The translations under genes and the position numbers were made by a program. The notes under the pieces were generated by a model that did not search any database, was not told where the DNA came from, and worked only from the letters and a program-made list of their open reading frames with translations. From NCBI GenBank assembly GCA_900551055.1, contig URUK01000006.1:58845-122844 (forward strand): a stretch of 64,000 bases of DNA, given 5' to 3'. Source of the stretch: an uncultured Prevotella sp. Lineage in GTDB: Bacteria; Bacteroidota; Bacteroidia; Bacteroidales; Bacteroidaceae. Positions 60,571-64,000 of the stretch are shown here, piece after piece (within the stretch, counting starts at the first letter, position 1; the number at the start of each line of letters is the position of its first letter).

Positions 60571-60643
60571 GCGGTAATAGCTCAGTTGGTAGAGCACTAG
60601 CTTCCCAAGCTGGGGGTCGCGAGTTCGAGCCTCGTTTACCGCT
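60571..60643 (+). tRNA. tRNA-Gly (anticodon CCC)
   Basis: A 73-nt cloverleaf: acceptor GCGGTAA/TTACCGC, D arm GCTC...GAGC, anticodon stem CTAGC/GCTGG with loop TTCCCAA giving anticodon CCC, and T arm GCGAG-TTCGAGC-CTCGT with a closing G-U pair. CCA is not encoded. It is 16 bp after tRNA-Thr, so the two are probably co-transcribed. Confidence 0.96.
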
Positions 60644-60762
60644 CGACACGAAAAGCACAACAACACATTTTTTATTTTTATCCGATTTGCACAAATGTTG
60701 TGCACCATGCTTCGTATATAGCTTATGTTTATCCCTTTAATTTAAAATGATTATATCATTTG

Positions 60763-60795
60763 TTTGGCATATCTCGTATATTTTTCCTAACTTTG
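60763..60795 (+). promoter_or_regulatory. Bacteroidetes-type promoter for the 60851-63940 gene cluster
   Basis: TTTG (60763-60766) and TAACTTTG (60788-60795) with 21 bp spacing. Confidence 0.7.
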
Positions 60796-60850
60796 CACAA
60801 TAACCGACATACATTTGGCAATAAACAAGTTTTATAAAACAGGCAAAAAT

Positions 60851-61171
60851 ATGGAAACATACAAGATACAGACAAATGCGTCTGGAACAAGGAGCATGAC
60901 TATCAGCGGTTATCATTTGGCAACAATACGTAAGTATGCCCTATTTGACAATCTGATAGACAGCAACGGAATAATAGACGAAAGCGTACTCGACAAGCTG
61001 AAACTTAACATACGAGCCATGCTTGAGTCGGACGCGGTCATGGACAAGCAGTTGCTGGACTTATGCCTCGACGTTGTTTACAACAACAATATGAAAGCAT
61101 TTGGCCTTAACCAGCTTGTAACATTATACGAGAAATGGGAAAAGAAACAGGATACAGAGGAGAACGCATAA
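60851..61171 (+). CDS. Small conserved-looking protein of unknown function
   Basis: A 106-residue soluble protein starting at the ATG at 60851 (METYKIQTNASGTRSM); a TTG start at 60815 is possible but less likely. It looks mostly helical in the second half (LLDLCLDVVYNNNMKAFGLN). No signal peptide, membrane segment or known motif is visible. Its 3' end overlaps the longest possible YgiQ reading frame by 37 bp, and it shares the promoter at 60763, so it is probably co-transcribed with the YgiQ gene. Confidence 0.7.
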   Translation: METYKIQTNASGTRSMTISGYHLATIRKYALFDNLIDSNGIIDESVLDKLKLNIRAMLESDAVMDKQLLDLCLDVVYNNNMKAFGLNQLVTLYEKWEKKQDTEENA

Positions 61172-63189
61172 AACGCCAAACGACCAATGGACGGCCGTCT
61201 GCTGTGTCACGGACAAATTCCAACGGCACAAACGCCTTTAATTCCGCCAACACTGACATATATGAAGGCATGAAGGCTTCACAATGGTTGCCTACAACCA
61301 AAAAGGAAGCCGAGGTCAGAGGGTGGGACGAACTTGATGTAATACTGTTCTCCGGCGACGCTTACGTTGACCATCCGTCATTTGGCGTCGCCGTAATAGG
61401 CCGCACTATTGAAGCTATGGGGCTTAGAGTCGGCATCGTGGCGCAACCCGACTGGCATGGCGATTACCGTGACTTCAAGAAATTCGGGCGGCCTCACCTG
61501 TTCTTCGGCATTGCTCCAGGCTGCATGGATTCAATGGTTAACAAGTACACTGCCAACCGACGCTTGCGCTCGGAAGACGCATACAGCCCGGACGGCAGAC
61601 ACGACTGTAGGCCGGAGTACCCGACAATCGTATATAGCAAGATACTGCGCAGCCTTTATCCAGACGTTCCAATAATCCTTGGCGGCATCGAAGCTTCGCT
61701 AAGGAGGCTCACTCATTATGATTACTGGAAAGACGAACTGAAGCGGTGCATACTGTGTGATTCTGGCGCAGACATGATAATTTACGGTATGGGCGAAAAG
61801 CCTGTCACTACCTTGTGCAACGAGCTTATAAAAGGACGTGGCATAGATGACATACGTGAAATTCCGCAAACAGTATATCTTTGCAAAAAAAACAACATTC
61901 CCGGAGGCGTCACAGACGATGACATCGTGCTGCACTCTCACTCGGAATGCCTGCATGACAAACGCGCACAAGCGGAAAACTTCAGGCACATTGAGGAAGA
62001 GTCAAACATGATTCATGCACACAGGCTGTTGCAGGAGGTTGACGGCAAATATGCCGTGGTCAACCCTCCATATCCCCCGATGACAACAGAAGAGCTTGAC
62101 CGCAGCTACGACTTGCCGTACACCCGCCTGCCCCACCCCAAATATCGCGGTAAACGCATACCAGCATACGAGATGATACGCCATTCGGTAAATATTCATC
62201 GGGGCTGCTTCGGCGGTTGCGCCTTTTGCACGATAAGCGCCCACCAAGGCAAGTTTATCGTTTCGCGCAGCAAACAAAGCATATTGAAAGAAGTCGGACA
62301 AATAATAAAAATGCCTGACTTCAAGGGCTACATAAGCGACCTAGGCGGCCCTTCGGCCAATATGTACGGCATGGGCGGACGTGACAAAAACATCTGTGCA
62401 AAATGCAAACGCCCTTCGTGCATAAACCCGCGTATCTGTCCCAATCTTGACACCGACCACAGCCGCTTGCTTGACATATACCGTTCTGTCGACAAACTCC
62501 CTGGAATAAAGAAAAGCTTTATCGGCAGCGGCGTACGTTACGACTTATTGTTACACAAAAGCAATGACGCGAAATGCGACAAGGCTGCACGTGAATATAC
62601 ACGCGAACTCATAACTCGCCACGTCAGTGGAAGACTCAAAGTAGCTCCTGAGCATACGTCTGACAATGTGCTGAAGCTGATGCGCAAGCCTTCATTCAGC
62701 CAGTTTGAGGAGTTCAAGAGGATTTTTGATGAAATCAACAAACGTGAAAATCTCCGCCAGCAAATAATCCCCTATTTCATCAGCAGCCATCCGGGATGCA
62801 AGGAAGAGGACATGGCTGAACTGGCGGTAATAACCAAAGGGCTTGACTTCAAACTTGAACAGGTGCAGGATTTCACCCCAACACCGATGACTGTCAGCAC
62901 GGAGACATGGTACACTGGACTTGACCCGTACACCCTACAACCGGTATATTCCGCGAAAACGCAGAATGAAAAGCTGGCACAACGACAGTTTTTCTTCTGG
63001 TACAAGCCGGAAGAAAAACGCAATATAGAGCATGAACTTATGAGGATTGGACGTCCAGACCTTATAAAACGACTGTACGGCGACGTGCATTTTCATAAAA
63101 GGGTAAATACTTACAATGATAAGGATAATAGAGAAATCAGTAACCGGCAAAAGGAACGAGACAGAATGCGAAGACGGAATAATCGTTAA
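61135..63189 (+). CDS. YgiQ family radical SAM protein
   Basis: A radical S-adenosylmethionine enzyme of the UPF0313/YgiQ family, 684 residues from the ATG at 61135. The cluster motif CxxxCxxC is in HRGCFGGCAFCTISAHQG (about 357-374). Other family marks are WLPTTKKEAEVRGWDELDVI, YVDHPSFGVAVIGR, RDKNICAKCKRPSC with extra cysteines, and VAPEHTSDNVLKLM. The first 45 residues are low-complexity and poorly conserved; the ATG at 61270 (MKASQWLPTT) fits the family start better. The reaction is unknown. It overlaps both neighbours. Confidence 0.92.
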   Translation: MGKETGYRGERIKRQTTNGRPSAVSRTNSNGTNAFNSANTDIYEGMKASQWLPTTKKEAEVRGWDELDVILFSGDAYVDHPSFGVAVIGRTIEAMGLRVGIVAQPDWHGDYRDFKKFGRPHLFFGIAPGCMDSMVNKYTANRRLRSEDAYSPDGRHDCRPEYPTIVYSKILRSLYPDVPIILGGIEASLRRLTHYDYWKDELKRCILCDSGADMIIYGMGEKPVTTLCNELIKGRGIDDIREIPQTVYLCKKNNIPGGVTDDDIVLHSHSECLHDKRAQAENFRHIEEESNMIHAHRLLQEVDGKYAVVNPPYPPMTTEELDRSYDLPYTRLPHPKYRGKRIPAYEMIRHSVNIHRGCFGGCAFCTISAHQGKFIVSRSKQSILKEVGQIIKMPDFKGYISDLGGPSANMYGMGGRDKNICAKCKRPSCINPRICPNLDTDHSRLLDIYRSVDKLPGIKKSFIGSGVRYDLLLHKSNDAKCDKAAREYTRELITRHVSGRLKVAPEHTSDNVLKLMRKPSFSQFEEFKRIFDEINKRENLRQQIIPYFISSHPGCKEEDMAELAVITKGLDFKLEQVQDFTPTPMTVSTETWYTGLDPYTLQPVYSAKTQNEKLAQRQFFFWYKPEEKRNIEHELMRIGRPDLIKRLYGDVHFHKRVNTYNDKDNREISNRQKERDRMRRRNNR

Positions 63190-63940
63190 CGACAACTTCG
63201 TTGCCGTCATTGACGGAAGCACAAGCAAAACACCCAACAGAGTGAATGATGCCATGTCAAACGGCAAATACTGCACGGAATTAGTGAAGCAATATATCAG
63301 TAATATGCCTGAAAACACTGATTTACCGTCGTTTTGTGAAGGTATCACGCAATATATACGTTCCACATACAAGACGTTCAATGTCGATATAAAACGATTG
63401 GAATGCCATCCTGAAGAACGGCTGACTGCAAGTGCGGTCATATATTCACGGCATTTCAGGCAAATATGGCTGATTGGTGATTGCCAATGTATCGCTGACG
63501 GGTTATATCATGACAATTCCAAACCCCAGGAAAAGGTATGGGCAGACAAGCGTTCATCATTCCTTTTACAGGCAATGAAGCAAGGTCTTACGGTCGAGGA
63601 AGTGCAAAGTAATGACCCGGGAAGAAAGCATATATTGCAGGATTTGACAGAAAGCTGCAAGCGGCAGAATATTGATTACGCGGTAATTGACGGTTTCAGC
63701 ATTCCTTTGGAAAAAGTAAAAGTGATTGAAGTAGCCAATAGTAATGAAAGCATAATCCTTGCTTCCGATGGCTATCCGTTTTTGAAAAGTACTCTTGCGG
63801 AGAGCGAGAGCGCCTTGGAAGCATTGCTGCGCGATGACCCTTTGTGCATTCATGATTTCAAGGCGACAAAGGGATTAGTGAAAGGAAACAAGTCGTTTGA
63901 CGACAGGAGTTATATAAGGTTTATTGATTCTATGGCTTGA
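63116..63940 (+). CDS. PP2C-like phosphatase-fold protein
   Basis: A 274-residue protein with features of the PP2C family: an N-terminal CEDGIIVNDNFVAVIDGSTS (about 18-37, like the first metal-binding EDG/DG motifs) and IWLIGDCQCIADG (about 121-133, like the GD-S-R region). A late SNESIILASDGYPFL (about 213-227, like the LASDG motif) is also present. The terminal DDRSYIRF replaces the usual DDxT motif. The first 74 bp overlap the YgiQ gene. It may dephosphorylate a protein or small molecule; the identification rests on motif order only. Confidence 0.65.
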   Translation: MIRIIEKSVTGKRNETECEDGIIVNDNFVAVIDGSTSKTPNRVNDAMSNGKYCTELVKQYISNMPENTDLPSFCEGITQYIRSTYKTFNVDIKRLECHPEERLTASAVIYSRHFRQIWLIGDCQCIADGLYHDNSKPQEKVWADKRSSFLLQAMKQGLTVEEVQSNDPGRKHILQDLTESCKRQNIDYAVIDGFSIPLEKVKVIEVANSNESIILASDGYPFLKSTLAESESALEALLRDDPLCIHDFKATKGLVKGNKSFDDRSYIRFIDSMA

Positions 63941-63945
63941 ACTAA

Positions 63946-64000
63946 GACACTGTCCAAAATTTTGTGTAAATGGAAACAGGATTCAGTTATAAGTTTCTTC
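63946..64000 (-). mobile_element. End of an IS256-type element running off the window
   Basis: These 55 bp are the exact reverse complement of 28657-28711, the right end of the IS256-family remnant. The window therefore stops just inside another copy, whose transposase would lie beyond 64000 on the minus strand. The IS begins 6 bp after the PP2C-like gene stop. Confidence 0.85.

Overview
The window looks like chromosomal DNA from a Bacteroidetes bacterium, most likely Prevotellaceae. Four things point there: promoters of the Bacteroidetes type (TTTG about 19-21 bp upstream of TAnnTTTG) sit before many genes; the primary sigma factor is the short form without region 1.1 (287 aa); the regulator in the arabinose operon is a Nudix-fold AraR like that of Bacteroides thetaiotaomicron; and the nqrABCDEF, leuA-C-D-leuA2-leuB and hisGDC operons have typical Bacteroidales layouts. 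The gene content is mostly housekeeping, with no prophage, plasmid or large island.

Layout. 0-10 kb (minus strand): a partial transketolase gene, then an L-arabinose operon transcribed lipoprotein mutarotase, sodium/sugar symporter, AraR, AraD, AraA, AraB. Arabinose is imported and converted through ribulose and ribulose 5-phosphate to xylulose 5-phosphate, which transketolase consumes. 10-12.4 kb: two plus-strand accessory genes (a secreted WG-repeat protein and a HAD-SAK phosphatase-like protein). 12.4-19.7 kb (minus): galK/galM, folC, dnaJ/grpE and an ABC-F ATPase. 20.4-23.6 kb (minus): hisG-hisD-hisC. 23.8-28.7 kb (plus): MltF-like transglycosylase, HtrA protease, rpoD, a small exported protein, then the debris of an IS256-type insertion sequence and a 90-bp MITE-like palindrome. 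28.9-32.1 kb (minus): AlaX-like editing protein, GH13 amylase, fabD. 32.6-38.5 kb: the sodium-pumping NADH:quinone reductase operon. 39-47 kb: LacI regulator with altronate dehydratase, then a nucleotidyltransferase-like remnant, GH25 lysozyme, zinc-ribbon membrane protein, 5'-nucleotidase and NudC. 47.5-53.9 kb: the leucine operon. 54-60 kb: alcohol dehydrogenase, FlK-like thioesterase, glucosaminidase/LysM protein, uvrA. 60.5-64 kb: tRNA-Thr(CGT), tRNA-Gly(CCC), a small unknown gene, a YgiQ radical SAM protein, a PP2C-like protein, and the first 55 bp of another copy of the IS256-type element.

The most unusual structure is a family of non-coding arrays present in every intergenic gap longer than about 350 bp. 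Each array repeats a degenerate 15-bp, near-palindromic unit (consensus AAAAGGCCRTCTTTT in either orientation) at an exact 22-bp period, with 2 to 6 units per array and about 37 clear units in ten arrays. Neighbouring units often form long perfect inverted repeats. I do not recognise this family.

The second notable element is a complete ribosome-mediated attenuator before leuA: promoter, a 25-codon leader peptide rich in Ile and Leu codons, and a terminator whose 5' arm is matched by a competing antiterminator segment inside the leader ORF.
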